Below are positions 16,492 through 25,352 of a stretch of DNA of 64,000 bases, piece by piece (position 1 is the stretch's first letter; each line of letters begins with the position of its first letter). Both the position numbers and the translations under genes were made by a program. The stretch is taken from contig NZ_LSGQ01000030.1 in assembly GCF_001675285.1 (NCBI RefSeq), positions 434,001 through 498,000 of the forward strand. The letters run 5' to 3'. This DNA is from Elizabethkingia miricola. GTDB lineage: Bacteria; Bacteroidota; Bacteroidia; Flavobacteriales; Weeksellaceae. The notes below the pieces were generated by a model. It searched no databases, was not told the origin of the DNA, and was given only the letters and a program-made list of their open reading frames with translations.

Positions 16492-17154
16492 ATGGCTGTC
16501 CGTATTCTTTTCACAAAGGAATTGTCTAAAGAATACATCCAACAACAATTGGGTGATTATTTCGATCCCTCATTTCTTCCTGTTATCGGAATCCGTTATA
16601 TTGAAGATCAAATTGATATCGAAGATTATCACCATTTTATTTTCACAAGTATTCAGGGAGTAAAAGCTGTTAAAGAAAAAATTATCTTCCCTGAAAATTC
16701 AAAATTCTATACTGTAGGCGAAAAATCCCGACAAGCTTTAGAAAAAATGGGATTTTCTGTGGAAATTGTAGCCAAAAATGCATTGGAACTCTCTGATAAA
16801 ATTCAGGAGTTAAATCCCATAAAAATAATGCATTTTTGCAGTTCGAAAGCTTTATCTACATTAAAGAATCAATTGTCCAAAGCTGGTTTTGATTTTGCCG
16901 AAAAGATAGTTTATGAAACCATACCTTTGTATCCAGAGAGGAATACCCCGACAGATGCTATTGTATTTTTCAGTCCTTCCGGTGTAGAAAGCTTTATGAA
17001 AAACAATACTGTAAAAAATAAAAGATTATTTGCCATTGGCGAAACAACGGCTAACTATCTAAAATCTTTTACTGACAACGAAATTATAAAAAGTGAACAA
17101 GAAAGCCTCGAAGATTTGCTTCAGGTAATAAAAGATACTTATAGAAATGATTAA
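16492..17154 (+). CDS. hemD: Uroporphyrinogen-III synthase
   Basis: A 220-residue protein of the divergent HemD family, which cyclises and inverts ring D of hydroxymethylbilane. The sequence alone is weakly conserved, but [34 protein letters not shown] and [12 protein letters not shown] are characteristic pieces of the two-lobed fold. Position between hemC and hemE, with an eight-base overlap with hemE, settles the call. Confidence 0.92.
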   Translation: MAVRILFTKELSKEYIQQQLGDYFDPSFLPVIGIRYIEDQIDIEDYHHFIFTSIQGVKAVKEKIIFPENSKFYTVGEKSRQALEKMGFSVEIVAKNALELSDKIQELNPIKIMHFCSSKALSTLKNQLSKAGFDFAEKIVYETIPLYPERNTPTDAIVFFSPSGVESFMKNNTVKNKRLFAIGETTANYLKSFTDNEIIKSEQESLEDLLQVIKDTYRND

Positions 17155-18172
17155 GAACGACTTATACTTAAGAGCCCTAAAAGGTGAAACTGTTGAAAGA
17201 CCTCCGGTATGGATGATGAGACAAGCAGGAAGATATCTTCCTGAGTTTATTGCTCTTCGCGATAAATATGATTTCTTCACCCGCTGCCAGACTCCTGAGC
17301 TGGCTGCTGAAATTACAGTACAGCCTATCAGAAGATTTCCGTTGGATGCAGCAATCCTTTTCTCTGATATCTTAGTTGTTCCTCAGGCAATGGGTATCGA
17401 TTTCAAAATGAAAGAGAATGTTGGCCCTTGGCTGGACAATCCTATACGCACAAAAGAAGCTGTAGAACAAATTGTAGTTCCAGATGTAGATGATACATTA
17501 TCTTATGTTTTCGATGCTATTACCTTAACATTGGAACATCTTGATAATGAAATTCCATTAATTGGTTTTGCCGGCAGCCCATGGACAATCCTATGCTATT
17601 GCGTAGAGGGTAAAGGAAGTAAGGCTTTTGATATTGCTAAATCTTTCTGCTTCCAACAGCCAGAAGCAGCACACCAACTTTTACAGAAAATAACGGATAC
17701 TACAATTGCTTACCTGAAAAGAAAAGTAGAAAAAGGAGTTTCTGCAGTACAGGTCTTCGACTCTTGGGGAGGAATGCTTTCACCTGCAGATTATCAGGAA
17801 TTTTCATGGAAGTATATCAATCAGATCGTGGAAGCTTTAAGTCCACTAACTGAAGTTGTTGTATTTGCTAAAGGATGTTGGTATGCATTGGAAGACATGG
17901 CTAAATCTAAAGCTTCAGCTCTTGGTGTGGACTGGACAGTAACCCCTGAAATTGCAAGAAAGTTAACCGGCGGAAATATTACACTTCAGGGTAATTTTGA
18001 TCCGGCAAGATTACATTCTTCACCAGAAACGATTCGCAAAATGGTTCATGAGATGATTGACCGTTTCGGAAAAGATAAGTACATCGCTAATCTTGGGCAC
18101 GGAATTCTTCCTAATATCCCGGTGGAAAATGCTGAAGCCTTCATCAGAGCTGTTGTAGAATATAAAGCATAG
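17147..18172 (+). CDS. hemE: Uroporphyrinogen decarboxylase
   Basis: A 341-residue HemE that decarboxylates uroporphyrinogen III to coproporphyrinogen III. The N-terminal signature is [16 protein letters not shown], and the conserved Asp in [13 protein letters not shown] follows. Further family stretches are [24 protein letters not shown] and the C-terminal [19 protein letters not shown]. It is the last gene of the hem cluster and is followed by a strong terminator. Confidence 0.97.
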   Translation: MIKNDLYLRALKGETVERPPVWMMRQAGRYLPEFIALRDKYDFFTRCQTPELAAEITVQPIRRFPLDAAILFSDILVVPQAMGIDFKMKENVGPWLDNPIRTKEAVEQIVVPDVDDTLSYVFDAITLTLEHLDNEIPLIGFAGSPWTILCYCVEGKGSKAFDIAKSFCFQQPEAAHQLLQKITDTTIAYLKRKVEKGVSAVQVFDSWGGMLSPADYQEFSWKYINQIVEALSPLTEVVVFAKGCWYALEDMAKSKASALGVDWTVTPEIARKLTGGNITLQGNFDPARLHSSPETIRKMVHEMIDRFGKDKYIANLGHGILPNIPVENAEAFIRAVVEYKA

Positions 18173-18191
18173 CATTAATATTATAAATTAT

Positions 18192-18218
18192 AAGCCGGTC
18201 ATAGTGACCGGCTTTTTT
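18192..18218 (+). terminator. Terminator of the hem operon
   Basis: AAGCCGGTCA (18192-18201) pairs with TGACCGGCTT (18205-18214) across a three-base loop and is followed by a T-run. Confidence 0.93.
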
Positions 18219-18270
18219 AATCTTACTGGTTATGAGGTTATTTTTATATATTTATCAATAACTTATAACC

Positions 18271-20304
18271 ATGAACAAATTTCTTAAGCTTTTTATTCTG
18301 CTTTTAATTCCCTGCAGTCTTGCGGCTCAGGCTGTTAAAAAGCCTTCAAAGCCTAATATTATTTTCATTTTAGTAGATGATTTAGGATACGGAGATATTG
18401 GTATTTTAAATCAGAACCAGAGAAAAAAAGAAGGAAAACCCTATATAGCGACTCCGTTTCTTGATAAACTCGCTGCACAAGGAGCTATACTTACCCAATC
18501 CTATAGTAATGCACCTGTTTGCGCCCCTTCACGGGCATCTCTGCTAACAGGACGTACGCAAGGACATTCCGAGGTAAGAGACAATCAGTTCGATAAAGCT
18601 CTTGAAGACAATTACACGATAGGAAATACCCTGCAGAAAGTCGGATATACAACAATAGCTATAGGAAAATGGGGACTACAGGGGACAGATGCGAATTGGT
18701 CCTCTCATCCGCTTAAAAGAGGTTTTGATGAATATTACGGGTATATCAGGCATTCCGATGGTCACGAACACTATCCTAAAGAAGGAAAGTACAGAGGCAA
18801 GAAGGAGGTATATGATAATTACTCCAATGTAACTGAAGATCTGGATAGATCTTACACAGGGGACCTGTGGACAGCTCGTGCAAAATATTGGATTACCCAA
18901 CACAATCAGAATCAAAAAGACAAACCGTTCTTCATGTATCTTGCTTATGATACACCTCATGCCGTTATAGAACTTCCCACTCAGGAATATCCAAAAGGAA
19001 ACGGTCTACATGGAGGATTGCAGTGGCTTGGCAAAAAAGGACAAATGATTAATACGGCATCTGGAGAAATAGATTCCTGGTATGCACCCGAATATGCAAA
19101 CGCCACTTATAAAACAATTGATGGAACCGAAAAGCCGTGGACAGATGTAAACAAGAGATACGCAACGGTAATACAACGTTTAGACGCTCAGGTTGGCGAT
19201 TTATTACAACTTCTGAAAGATCTGAAAATTGATCAAAATACACTTGTTGTATTCTCTTCAGACAACGGCCCTTCACAGGAGTCATATTTAAAAGAACCTT
19301 ATACACCTGAATTTTTTGATGGTTATGGCCCTTTTGACGGTATAAAAAGAGACCTATGGGAAGGAGGAGAGCGCATGCCTGTCTTTGTACAATGGAGCAG
19401 CAAAATCACACCGGGACAGAAAATTGATCTCCCAAACATGTTATCCGACTGGATGCCTACTTTCCTGGATGCTGCAGGAGCAACATCACCACAGCGCGCA
19501 GATGGTATTTCAATTTTACCAATACTTACCGGAATGGCCAAACAGCAAAAAGATCCTATTGTCTATGCAGAATATTTTGAAGAAGGACATACCCCCAACT
19601 ATACTGATTTTGAAACCAAAAGACGTAAAAGAACACGAGGACAAATGCAGTTGGTTCGTTTTGGAAAATATAGTGGTGTACGCTACAATATCAAGGATGC
19701 ACAAGATAACTTTGAGATTTATAACGTGGTTACAGATCCTAAACAAAAAACTGACTTAGCTGCATCTATGCCTTCGCTGCAACAAAATATGAAAGATTTT
19801 GTTCTGCAAATCCGACGTCCGGATTCTTCTGCCGCCCGTCCATATGATAAAGCATACATCCCTGGAATTTCCCATAAATCAGCAAGAAAAGGCATTCAAT
19901 GGTACAGTTATCAGGCAAAATCTCCATGGGTACCAGATACAAATAATCTGAAGCCTGTAAGTAACGGCACTCTTACTACTCCCACTATTATAAATAAAAG
20001 CATCAAAGGAAATGTTATTACTATAAAAGGAGTTCTTAATGTACCACAAAATGCCAATTATACATTTTACCTCAAAGCATTTGGAAAAGCTTTCCTGAGA
20101 ATAGAAGCGGCTTTAATCGATGCTGATTACAACTACATTTCCGGAACAGAAAAAAGTGCAGATATTTTGCTAAAAGCAGGTCTCCATCCTTTTTCACTCA
20201 CTTATAAAAAGTCTGAAAAAGATATAGATGTAAAGGCTTTTATATTTGAATGGAGCAGCGAAAACTTCAACAGAAAAGCCTTCACTCCAGACGATTTCTA
20301 TTAA
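18271..20304 (+). CDS. Secreted arylsulfatase-type sulfatase
   Basis: A 677-residue exported sulfatase. A signal peptide covers about 1-20. Metal-binding Asp36-Asp37 are in FILVDDLGYGD. The sulfatase signature C-x-P-S-R is Cys84 in VCAPSRASLLTGR and is the residue converted to formylglycine. GKWGLQG and FSSDNGPS are further active-site blocks. After the sulfatase domain (to about 530) the last 120 residues look like a beta-sandwich resembling a PA14-type module. It stands alone after the hem terminator, with no anaerobic or formylglycine-generating maturase nearby. Substrate unknown; sulfated glycans are plausible. Confidence 0.9.
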   Translation: MNKFLKLFILLLIPCSLAAQAVKKPSKPNIIFILVDDLGYGDIGILNQNQRKKEGKPYIATPFLDKLAAQGAILTQSYSNAPVCAPSRASLLTGRTQGHSEVRDNQFDKALEDNYTIGNTLQKVGYTTIAIGKWGLQGTDANWSSHPLKRGFDEYYGYIRHSDGHEHYPKEGKYRGKKEVYDNYSNVTEDLDRSYTGDLWTARAKYWITQHNQNQKDKPFFMYLAYDTPHAVIELPTQEYPKGNGLHGGLQWLGKKGQMINTASGEIDSWYAPEYANATYKTIDGTEKPWTDVNKRYATVIQRLDAQVGDLLQLLKDLKIDQNTLVVFSSDNGPSQESYLKEPYTPEFFDGYGPFDGIKRDLWEGGERMPVFVQWSSKITPGQKIDLPNMLSDWMPTFLDAAGATSPQRADGISILPILTGMAKQQKDPIVYAEYFEEGHTPNYTDFETKRRKRTRGQMQLVRFGKYSGVRYNIKDAQDNFEIYNVVTDPKQKTDLAASMPSLQQNMKDFVLQIRRPDSSAARPYDKAYIPGISHKSARKGIQWYSYQAKSPWVPDTNNLKPVSNGTLTTPTIINKSIKGNVITIKGVLNVPQNANYTFYLKAFGKAFLRIEAALIDADYNYISGTEKSADILLKAGLHPFSLTYKKSEKDIDVKAFIFEWSSENFNRKAFTPDDFY

Positions 20305-20381
20305 AATACAATATAGTTTTTCCAATTACCTGTATTTGATGCTTTCAATAACAATACGTTTTTCAATAGATTAAGTTGTTG

Positions 20382-20389
20382 TAACTTTG
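20382..20389 (+). promoter_or_regulatory. Promoter -7 box for mnmA
   Basis: TAACTTTG matches TAnnTTTG and lies 17 bases before the mnmA ATG. A -33 element is not obvious. Confidence 0.65.
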
Positions 20390-20406
20390 CAAAAAATTTT
20401 TGTAGA

Positions 20407-21591
20407 ATGAAAATTGTAGTCGGACTATCCGGAGGAGTAGACTCCAGTGTAGCAGCTTATTTACTAAAACAACAGGGACATGATGTTGTTGGACTTTTCA
20501 TGCGTAACTGGAACGATGCTTCGGTTACTCTGGAAGATGAATGTCCATGGATAGAAGATAGTAATGATGCACTAATGGTTGCCCAAAAGCTGGGTATTCC
20601 GTTCCAGGTAATCGATATGAGCGAGCTTTATAAGGAGCGTATTGTAGATTACATGTTCGAAGAATACGAAAAAGGACGTACGCCCAATCCGGATGTTCTG
20701 TGTAACCGTGAAGTAAAGTTTGATGCCTTCATGGATGTTGCTCTTTCTCTGGGTGCTGAAAAAGTGGCTACGGGCCATTATGCGCAGCTTTCTTCTATAG
20801 AAAAGGATGGTGAAACAATTTACCGCTTGTTAGCCGGTAACGATAATAATAAAGATCAGTCTTATTTTCTTTGTCAGCTAAGTCAGGATCAGCTTTCCAA
20901 AGCTCTGTTTCCGATTGGTCATTTAACAAAACCACAGGTAAGAGAAATTGCAAAAGAAATCGGTTTGGTAACCGCTGATAAAAAAGATTCCCAAGGACTT
21001 TGTTTTATTGGGAAAGTAAGTCTTCCTGAGTTTTTGAAACAACAGTTACAGCCAAAAGAAGGTGAAATTGTAGAAATATTCAGAGACTTCTCAGGATTTA
21101 ATCAGTCTCAGCCTGAGTTCCAATCAAAACAAGAAGAACTGGAATATTTTTCTTCAAAAATCAAATATCAGAAAAGTGACGGAAAAGTCATTGGAAAACA
21201 CCAGGGTGCTCAGTATTACACAATTGGTCAAAGTAAAGGTCTTGGTATTGGCGGTCATAAAGAGTCTTGCTTTGTGATCTCCCGTGATATGGAAAACAAT
21301 ATACTTTTTGTAGGAGAAAGCCACAGCTTCCCGGGATTGTATAAAAAAGCTTTGAAAATAAATAATGACGAAGTAAAATGGATTCGCAAAGATCTGCAAT
21401 TACAAAACGGTGAAAGCCGCGAAGTAATGGCCAGAATCCGTTACAGACAGCCTTTACAAAAAGCTGCAATCTATCAGTTTGAAGATGCTTTCTATATAGA
21501 ATTTGAAGAACCTCAGTCAGCGATTGCTGAAGGACAGTTTGCAGCTTGGTACGACGGAGAGGAAACGCTTGGAAGCGGTGTGATCTCTTAA
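20407..21591 (+). CDS. mnmA: tRNA-specific 2-thiouridylase MnmA
   Basis: A 394-residue enzyme that thiolates U34 of tRNA-Lys, -Glu and -Gln. The PP-loop [15 protein letters not shown] is at the N-terminus. The two catalytic cysteines are in [12 protein letters not shown] and DSQGLCFIG, and GHYAQ and DQSYFLCQL are conserved between them. The segment at about 235-265 ([16 protein letters not shown]) appears to be an insertion compared with the common MnmA, otherwise length is normal. The flavin reductase gene starts two bases after the stop. Confidence 0.96.
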   Translation: MKIVVGLSGGVDSSVAAYLLKQQGHDVVGLFMRNWNDASVTLEDECPWIEDSNDALMVAQKLGIPFQVIDMSELYKERIVDYMFEEYEKGRTPNPDVLCNREVKFDAFMDVALSLGAEKVATGHYAQLSSIEKDGETIYRLLAGNDNNKDQSYFLCQLSQDQLSKALFPIGHLTKPQVREIAKEIGLVTADKKDSQGLCFIGKVSLPEFLKQQLQPKEGEIVEIFRDFSGFNQSQPEFQSKQEELEYFSSKIKYQKSDGKVIGKHQGAQYYTIGQSKGLGIGGHKESCFVISRDMENNILFVGESHSFPGLYKKALKINNDEVKWIRKDLQLQNGESREVMARIRYRQPLQKAAIYQFEDAFYIEFEEPQSAIAEGQFAAWYDGEETLGSGVIS

Positions 21592-21593
21592 GC

Positions 21594-22118
21594 ATGAAAC
21601 CTCGGATTTTAGCTGTTATTGGCAGCGTAAGACCTAATTCTTCAAATCAGAAGATTGTAGAAAAGATTGAAGAATTACTTTATCATGATTTTACATTCTC
21701 CTATTTCAATGGATTAACAAATCTTCCCTATTTCAATCCGGATCAGGCTTTTGAAAATACTCCTGAAAAAGTAGTCGCATTCAGGGAAGAAATACAAAAT
21801 ACAGACATTGTTCTGATCTGTACACCGGAATACATTTTCAGTATTCCGGGAGTACTGAAAAATGCATTGGAATGGTTTGTTGCAACAGATATATTCAACC
21901 AGAAACCAGTAGCACTCATTACAGCTTCTGCCTCCGGAGAAAAAGGTCAGGAAGAATTACACCTTCTTATGAAAACTTTGGGAGCAAAATTTTCTGAGGA
22001 ATCTACCCTTCTGATTCCGGGGGTAAAAGGCAGATTCAGTACTGATGGACAGCTTACAGATCCCAATACAATCAGGGCTCTTCAGAAATTATCAGAAAAT
22101 ATTAAAACCCTGCTGTAA
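21594..22118 (+). CDS. NAD(P)H-dependent FMN reductase family oxidoreductase
   Basis: A 174-residue flavodoxin-fold enzyme of the FMN_red family. The FMN phosphate loop is GSVRPNSSNQKI at about 9-20, and TPEYIFSIPGVLKNALEWF is the second signature. I chose the ATG at 21594, two bases after mnmA, over the upstream overlapping start. These enzymes supply reduced flavin or reduce quinones, azo dyes or chromate; the specific substrate is unknown. Confidence 0.88.
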   Translation: MKPRILAVIGSVRPNSSNQKIVEKIEELLYHDFTFSYFNGLTNLPYFNPDQAFENTPEKVVAFREEIQNTDIVLICTPEYIFSIPGVLKNALEWFVATDIFNQKPVALITASASGEKGQEELHLLMKTLGAKFSEESTLLIPGVKGRFSTDGQLTDPNTIRALQKLSENIKTLL

Positions 22119-22162
22119 CTTTTTCTATTTTAGATTGTCTTTATCAAAAAGAACTATAATCT

Positions 22163-22552
22163 ATGAAAAAATTACTCTACACTACTTTTCTAGCCTCTAC
22201 TATTCTTTCATCATGTTCGGGGACTTTTGGCTTCAGGGGAGTTTATGCCCAACTTTGGAATATTGATGCCCAGAAAGAATACATAATGACTTCTAACACC
22301 TCTAGAAATCACAAATTTGACTTAATCAATACCTCCACCGAGGATTCTTCTTTTAAGATCTATACTCCTGACCACAAATTGTATCAAATCATTAAAAAGG
22401 GAGAAAAAGCACACTTTACGGATACACCCTTTAACGGAATTATAATAGAAAACACATCTTCTGTAAACGGAAATGTACAATTCTATGCTTACATCCAGGA
22501 AAAAGGATATCTTACGGCTCCTACGGTTAAGATTTCGGAAATAAAGAAATAA
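22163..22552 (+). CDS. Small lipoprotein of unknown function
   Basis: A 129-residue lipoprotein with lipobox STILSSC (Cys18). The remainder looks all-beta (FDLINTSTEDSSFKIYTPDHKLYQII, GIIIENTSSVNGNVQFYAYI) and has no recognisable catalytic motif. It lies 44 bases after the flavin reductase gene and could share its transcript. I do not recognise the family. Confidence 0.7.
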   Translation: MKKLLYTTFLASTILSSCSGTFGFRGVYAQLWNIDAQKEYIMTSNTSRNHKFDLINTSTEDSSFKIYTPDHKLYQIIKKGEKAHFTDTPFNGIIIENTSSVNGNVQFYAYIQEKGYLTAPTVKISEIKK

Positions 22553-22731
22553 TGACCTTCCGTTTCTCTGAAGAACAGATATTATACCCGATTATTTATT
22601 GCGCTTGACACGATTTACAGGATTCTACTATGTATTTCGGGAATAATAATATTAATTAATCTTGTTTCTTCAAAGTAATATATTCTTCGAACATCCTTAT
22701 TTTTAATACGATTCAGAATTTGAAAAATAAA

Positions 22732-22764
22732 TTTGGAAGGTAAATAAAAAAATACTTACCTTTG
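22732..22764 (+). promoter_or_regulatory. Strong sigma-ABfr-type promoter with no gene behind it
   Basis: TTTG (22732-22735), 21-base spacer, TACCTTTG (22757-22764): a full match to the TTTG-N20-21-TAnnTTTG layout seen at the tRNA genes in this window. The only downstream plus-strand feature before the next terminator is a stretch of about 60 bases without an ORF. Confidence 0.7.
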
Positions 22765-22769
22765 TCGCC

Positions 22770-22833
22770 TTTCATTTTTACTTTTTATTAGATTTATTTC
22801 AAACTGCAGCGGCGTTCCGCTCGCAGTTTTTTT
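22770..22833 (+). ncRNA. Candidate small RNA
   Basis: The region starts about six bases after the orphan promoter at 22732-22764 and ends in an intrinsic terminator. AAACTGC/GCAGTTT and AGCGG/CCGCT form a 12-bp stem with one bulge and a CGTT loop (22801-22829), followed by seven T residues. The predicted transcript is about 60 nt: a U-rich single-stranded 5' half and a 3' hairpin. There is no ATG inside. It ends just before the stop codon of the opposite-strand EamA gene. I know of no named family that it matches. Confidence 0.5.
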
Positions 22834-22836
22834 ATT

Positions 22837-23712
22837 TTATTTACCTGTCCTCAGGAAAATAAGACCTGAAATAATTAGCATAGCACCAGCAACCTGTATC
22901 ATATTTAAGGTTTCACCATCTATAATTCCCCAGCCTACAGCAACGATAGGCATCAGCAAGGTAACAGATGAGGAAAACAAAGGTGTAGAGATATTCACCA
23001 GCCGATAGTTCAGCATCATCGCCAGTCCTGTTCCAAAAACAGATAACAGAGAAACAAAGCCTAAGCCTTCCCAGAAGTTGGCATCTGCTTTAAAGTTGGT
23101 AAAAAAGCCTGCAAAAGCCAGCGAAACGAGTGAAGGTAAAAATAATACCAATGAAAAAACATAAGCAGACAACATTTTTGCGGGAATTGAACCCAGTTTC
23201 GCCTTAACTGTTGTAACGTTTATAGCATAAAACACTGTCGCCAGTAAAAGCAATAAAATAGGAATGATCTCAATAGAACCTCCTTCATTTTTGGAAGCCA
23301 GCATAAGAATACAAGCGCCAACAAAGCTAATAGCAACACCAATCATCTGCTTCTTTGTCGAATTAATTCCCCACAGCAGAGGCCCAACTATGATTACAAA
23401 AATAGGCAGCATAGAATTGATAATTCCGGCAATACTGCTGCTGATTCTGGTTTCTGCTATCGGAAACAGAAACATTGGAAAAAAATTACCGCAAAGCGCT
23501 ACTACTACAACCCATTTCAATTGTTTTGCAGGAAAACTCTTCAGGTGCTTTATTGCAATAGGCATTAGTATCAGAGAAGCTATCAGAATCCTCAGCGCTC
23601 CTACTTCAAAAGGATTAAAATGCTGCAGAGATTTTTTAATCAGGATAAATGATGAACCCCATATTAAAGTAAGCACCATCAGAAGAACCCATTTTTCCTT
23701 ATTCGTATCCAT
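22837..23712 (-). CDS. EamA/DMT family transporter
   Basis: A 291-residue inner membrane protein with ten hydrophobic segments arranged as two EamA repeats. The first repeat starts WVLLMVLTLIWGSSFILIKKSL with the typical WGSSF; the second contains ALLMPIVAVGWGIIDGE-like sequence near the end. The family exports metabolites or amino acids. Its start abuts the aat stop (one base), so it is probably co-transcribed with aat. Substrate unknown. Confidence 0.9.
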   Translation of the reverse strand: MDTNKEKWVLLMVLTLIWGSSFILIKKSLQHFNPFEVGALRILIASLILMPIAIKHLKSFPAKQLKWVVVVALCGNFFPMFLFPIAETRISSSIAGIINSMLPIFVIIVGPLLWGINSTKKQMIGVAISFVGACILMLASKNEGGSIEIIPILLLLLATVFYAINVTTVKAKLGSIPAKMLSAYVFSLVLFLPSLVSLAFAGFFTNFKADANFWEGLGFVSLLSVFGTGLAMMLNYRLVNISTPLFSSSVTLLMPIVAVGWGIIDGETLNMIQVAGAMLIISGLIFLRTGK

Positions 23713-24348
23713 TTATTTTAAAAAGTTTAAATAGTCTAATTTGTCTATCATCCTTGCTCCAAGGCTTTCTAAATGAGCCGTATAAACCTGACAGTCTATC
23801 ACATCATACGTCCCTTGATATTTTTTTGCGAAATAAATAAAACCGGCTTTTGAGGCATTACTTACTTTCGCAAACATACTCTCTCCACAGAAAACATTTC
23901 CCAGGTCAAGCCCATACAAGCCACCAACCAGTTCTTCATCCTGCCAGACCTCAATACTTTTTGCCTTCCCGAGTCTGTGTAACTCTATATAAGCTTCCTC
24001 CATCTCATCAGTTATCCAGGTTCCGTCCTGATCTTCTCTGTAAATATCTTTACAGCTCCTGATTACTTCGATGAAACACTGATTTTCGGTAAAAGAAAAT
24101 GTTTCATCACGAAAAACCTTACGCATAGATTTTGAAATCTTTATTTCATTCGGAAACAAAACAAATCGCGGATCCGGGCACCACCACAATATTTCTTCGC
24201 CTTCATTAAACCATGGAAAAATACCCAGCTGATAGGCAAACCAGATTCTTTCGACGGAAAGATCTCCGCCAAAAGCCATAAGCCCTTCTTCCGGATTATA
24301 TAATGCCGGATCCGGGAAAGAAATATCATTAGGGTCTAGCTGATACAT
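23713..24348 (-). CDS. aat: Leucyl/phenylalanyl-tRNA-protein transferase
   Basis: A 211-residue Aat, which adds Leu or Phe from tRNA to N-terminal Lys/Arg of proteins and feeds the bacterial N-end rule. Signatures: FPDPALYNPEEGLMAFGGDLS, YQLGIFPWFNEGEEILWWCPDPR, WQDEELVGGLYGLDLGNVFCGESMF and VIDCQVYTAHLESLGA. All family blocks are present. It precedes the EamA gene and is preceded on its strand by a terminator, so it presumably has its own promoter in the gap of about 25 bases. Confidence 0.95.
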   Translation of the reverse strand: MYQLDPNDISFPDPALYNPEEGLMAFGGDLSVERIWFAYQLGIFPWFNEGEEILWWCPDPRFVLFPNEIKISKSMRKVFRDETFSFTENQCFIEVIRSCKDIYREDQDGTWITDEMEEAYIELHRLGKAKSIEVWQDEELVGGLYGLDLGNVFCGESMFAKVSNASKAGFIYFAKKYQGTYDVIDCQVYTAHLESLGARMIDKLDYLNFLK

Positions 24349-24350
24349 AG

Positions 24351-24386
24351 GAAAAACAAAATCCTACTCGATAAACAGTAGGATTT
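24351..24386 (-). terminator. Terminator after the DUF3127 gene
   Basis: AAATCCTACT (24359-24368) pairs with AGTAGGATTT (24377-24386). On the minus strand the hairpin is followed by TTTGTTTTTCC. It ends just before the aat start codon. Confidence 0.8.
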
Positions 24387-24410
24387 ATATGATGGTATAA
24401 AGATTTCTGA

Positions 24411-24794
24411 TTAGAATGGTAAATCATCATCGTCATCGTTACCAAATACATTGGTATCCTGACTTGCAGTTGATTGATTAGCCTGCATAGGAGCAGCCTG
24501 AACCGGCTCATTAAAATCACCTGTTGCTTTTTCTACTCTCCATCCTGTAATAGAGTTGAAGTAACGGATTTGTCCATCCGGAGCTTGCCATTCTCTACCA
24601 CGAATGTTAATTCCGATCTTTACCTGCTCTCCTTCTGAAATAGTATTGAGCAAATCAATTTTATCTGATAAAAACTCTATACTTATAGGCTGCGGGTATT
24701 GTTCCTGAGTCAGAAGAATCAATTCTCTTTTCTGAAAACCGCTGTTAAAAGTCTGAACATCAAATAATTTCTTTACTGTACCTATTAATTCCAT
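24411..24794 (-). CDS. DUF3127 protein with SSB-like acidic tail
   Basis: A 127-residue protein of the DUF3127 family. The start at 24794 (MELIGTVKKLF) was chosen over the longer frame, whose N-terminal 49 residues are unlike the family. Residues 1-90 look like an OB-type beta barrel (GTVKKLFDVQTFNSGFQKRELIL, VKIGINIRGREW, YFNSITGWRVEKA). A Gln/Ala/Asn linker follows and the protein ends NDDDDDLPF, very like the DDDIPF tip of single-strand DNA-binding proteins, which docks SSB partner enzymes. This suggests ssDNA binding and SSB-type interactions. The family has no assigned function that I know of. Confidence 0.85.
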   Translation of the reverse strand: MELIGTVKKLFDVQTFNSGFQKRELILLTQEQYPQPISIEFLSDKIDLLNTISEGEQVKIGINIRGREWQAPDGQIRYFNSITGWRVEKATGDFNEPVQAAPMQANQSTASQDTNVFGNDDDDDLPF

Positions 24795-24902
24795 TTCAAT
24801 ATTTTTTACGAATTGTAAAGGTAATAAAATTGGAATGAAGAGTAGTGACCGGAAGTGACTTTTTGTCGATTTAAAAAAAAAATGAATTTTTTTGAAAATA
24901 AA

Positions 24903-24934
24903 TTTGGAGGGAATACAAATTGTCTCTATATTTG
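24903..24934 (+). promoter_or_regulatory. Promoter of the tRNA-Leu/Gly/Leu cluster
   Basis: TTTG (24903-24906), 20-base spacer, TATATTTG (24927-24934). This is a canonical Bacteroidetes housekeeping promoter, 36 bases before the first tRNA. The tRNA-Asn promoter at 45169-45200 has exactly the same elements and spacing. Confidence 0.85.
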
Positions 24935-24970
24935 CACTCACAAAAACGATAGAGAAGTTCTTTAAATAAA

Positions 24971-25052
24971 GCGGATGTGGTGTAATTGGTAGCCACGCCA
25001 GACTTAGGATCTGGTGCCGTGAGGCGTGGGGGTTCGAGTCCCTTCATCCGCA
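24971..25052 (+). tRNA. tRNA-Leu (anticodon TAG)
   Basis: Acceptor GCGGATG pairs with CATCCGC. The anticodon stem CCAGA/TCTGG encloses loop CTTAGGA with anticodon TAG. A long type II variable arm (TGCCGTGAGGCGT) fits leucine. The T-loop is GGTTCGAGTCC. CCA is not encoded. Confidence 0.95.
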
Positions 25053-25056
25053 CTAT

Positions 25057-25132
25057 GCGAAAATAGCTCAGCTGGTAGAGCACAACCTTGCCAAGGTTGG
25101 GGTCGCGGGTTCGAATCCCGTTTTTCGCTCCA
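25057..25132 (+). tRNA. tRNA-Gly (anticodon GCC)
   Basis: Acceptor GCGAAAA pairs with TTTTCGC. D-arm AGCTCAGCTGGTAGAGC. Anticodon loop TTGCCAA with GCC inside the CAACC/GGTTG stem. T-arm CGGGTTCGAATCCCG. CCA is encoded at 25130-25132. Confidence 0.95.
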
Positions 25133-25138
25133 CTTCAC

Positions 25139-25222
25139 ACCCTGGTGGTGGAATTGGTAGACACGCAGGACTTAAAATCCTGTGCCCATTTGGGCGTACG
25201 GGTTCAAGTCCCGTCTGGGGTA
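25139..25222 (+). tRNA. tRNA-Leu (anticodon TAA)
   Basis: Acceptor ACCCTGG pairs with CTGGGGT (two G-U pairs). Anticodon stem CAGGA/TCCTG encloses loop CTTAAAA, anticodon TAA. A long variable arm TGCCCATTTGGGCGT is present, then the T-arm ACGGGTTCAAGTCCCGT. It is the last tRNA of the cluster. Confidence 0.93.
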
Positions 25223-25223
25223 C

Positions 25224-25262
25224 AAAAAGCATTGTTAATCTTTGATTGACAATGCTTTTTTC
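25224..25262 (+). terminator. Terminator of the tRNA cluster
   Basis: AAAAAGCATTGT (25224-25235) pairs with ACAATGCTTTTT (25249-25260), followed by another T. Confidence 0.9.
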
Positions 25263-25352
25263 ATTTATACTCTACCCTATTCTTTTCTCTCTATATAGAT
25301 ATCTGAAAATAAAAATCCCTATTTTTAAACTTATTTATAAAGTAAACATGAA

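Noticed and set aside
21188-21595. Minus-strand ORF of 135 codons within mnmA
   Set aside because: It is antisense to a strongly conserved enzyme, has no recognisable domain and no promoter, so it is a shadow frame.
24795-24941. Longer N-terminus for the DUF3127 protein
   Set aside because: The extra 49 residues are Phe/Lys/Ser-rich, run into the tRNA promoter region and do not resemble the family. The ATG at 24794 matches the usual start.
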